Assembly (NCBI GenBank): GCA_016937725.1 | Contig: JAFGVZ010000054.1 | Span: 1 to 6,599, forward strand | Reading direction: 5' to 3' | Origin: Paracoccaceae bacterium | GTDB taxonomy: Bacteria > Pseudomonadota > Alphaproteobacteria > Rhodobacterales > Rhodobacteraceae | DNA length: 6,599 nt | In this document: positions 5,891-6,599 of the stretch, in pieces | How positions within the stretch are numbered: the first letter of the stretch is position 1 | Layout of the letters: the number at the start of each line of letters is the position of its first letter | Made by a program: the position numbers and the translations under genes | The notes under the pieces: model-generated | The model's input: the letters and a program-made list of their open reading frames with translations, nothing else | What the model was told of the DNA's origin: nothing | The model's database searches: none

Positions 5891-6599
5891 CGCAGCCGCG
5901 ATACTGCTTTTCTGGGCGTTTCCGGCGCAAGCCGAATGTGAGCGCACGGAATATTTGGATCAGCGGTTTACTATTTGCTACGCGCAAGCAGGTGACGATC
6001 TGCGCCTGTTTCTGCGGGGTGCGGATGGCCTGACCTATGGCAGTTTCGCGGCAGTCGATACCGCGCTTGCCGCCCAGAACAAGCAACTGGCCTTCGCCAT
6101 GAATGGCGGCATGTATCATCCCGACCGCGCGCCTGTTGGCCTGCTGGTTGAAGACAGTGCAGAACAGGCGCGGCTGATCCTGTCGGAAGGACCGGGCAAT
6201 TTCGGGCTGTTGCCAAACGGTGTGTTCTGCGTTGAGCAAACCCGCCTGACCATTATCGAAAGTCGTGCTTTTGCCAATGCGCGCCCCGCCTGCCGCTATG
6301 CCACGCAATCGGGGCCAATGCTGGTTATTGATGGCGCGTATCACCCGCGCTTCGTGGAGGGGTCTGATTCTCGGCTGATCCGCAACGGGGTTGGCGTCTC
6401 AGCCGATGGGCAGCGTGCCGTATTTGTCATTTCGGACAGCGCTGTGAACCTGTGGGAATTCGCCCGCTTCTTCCGCGATCACCTAGAACTTCCGCAAGCT
6501 TTGTACATCGACGGGCGCGTGTCGCGGTTGCATGCGCCCGAACTGGGGCGGTCGGATTGGGGCCTGCCGCTTGGCCCCATCATCGGCAAGGTTGTTGAC
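5874..6599 (+). CDS. Exported phosphodiester glycosidase family protein (NAGPA/DUF2233), right end cut by window
   Basis: The frame is open from the ATG at 5874 to the last base (242 codons, no stop), so the 3' end is missing; the family's length of about 250 suggests only a few residues are lost. The protein begins with a signal peptide (MARIASAAAILLFWAFPAQA, cleavage expected after residue 20), placing it in the periplasm or outside. Family motifs are visible in order: AMNGGMYHP (75-83), APVGLLVE (86-93), NGVFC (115-119), QSGPMLVIDG (145-154), RNGVGVS (170-176), VFVISD (183-188), ALYIDGRVSRLHAP (209-222) and a glycine/proline-rich end (LPLGPIIG, 231-238). This is the fold of mammalian NAGPA, which removes GlcNAc from a phosphodiester; bacterial members are thought to act on sugar phosphodiesters, and the substrate here is unknown. 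C22, C35, C119 and C140 could form disulphides. The start overlaps rbfA by 17 bases with only a weak GGGA nine bases upstream, pointing to coupled translation. Confidence 0.88.
   Translation, partial: MARIASAAAILLFWAFPAQAECERTEYLDQRFTICYAQAGDDLRLFLRGADGLTYGSFAAVDTALAAQNKQLAFAMNGGMYHPDRAPVGLLVEDSAEQARLILSEGPGNFGLLPNGVFCVEQTRLTIIESRAFANARPACRYATQSGPMLVIDGAYHPRFVEGSDSRLIRNGVGVSADGQRAVFVISDSAVNLWEFARFFRDHLELPQALYIDGRVSRLHAPELGRSDWGLPLGPIIGKVVD

Noticed and set aside
5381..5947. Minus-strand open frame of 188 codons opposite rbfA
   Set aside because: It is antisense to rbfA and the start of the next gene, shows no domain, and would run through the dapB-rbfA control region.

Overview
The window looks like ordinary chromosomal DNA from an alphaproteobacterium, most probably of the Rhodobacterales (Rhodobacter/Roseobacter group). 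The evidence is the high G+C content with GC-rich third codon positions, the RbfA and DapB sequence types, and the dapB / rbfA neighbourhood. The genus assignment is an inference from remembered protein types; no search was run. There are seven protein genes, packed tightly. I see no RNA gene, insertion sequence, CRISPR array, integrase or attachment site, and no frameshifted gene.

Left part (positions 5-4430, all on the minus strand, so transcribed right to left): a 120-residue exported protein of unknown function, a 12-helix MFS transporter of the UMF1/Atg22-like type, a penicillin-insensitive murein endopeptidase (MepA, family M74), and a Tat-exported 5'-nucleotidase-type metallophosphatase. 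The MFS and mepA genes overlap by 16 bases and are probably translationally coupled. A perfect 8-bp hairpin lies between the small exported gene and the MFS gene. A 139-base gap separates mepA from the nucleotidase gene.

Right part: dapB (4-hydroxy-tetrahydrodipicolinate reductase, lysine/diaminopimelate synthesis) on the minus strand and rbfA (30S ribosome maturation) on the plus strand are divergent, sharing a 103-base gap with a plausible dapB promoter. rbfA overlaps by 17 bases the start of a gene for an exported phosphodiester-glycosidase-family protein (NAGPA/DUF2233), which is still open at the right edge of the window, probably only a few codons short of its end.

Common theme: four of the seven products carry export signals, and two genes touch the murein amino acid diaminopimelate (DapB makes its precursor, MepA cuts cross-links that contain it). 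The MFS protein coupled to MepA might move a related solute, but that is a hypothesis. I found no convincing new multi-gene system. The least explained items are the small exported protein, the MFS-mepA pair, and the exported glycosidase attached to rbfA.
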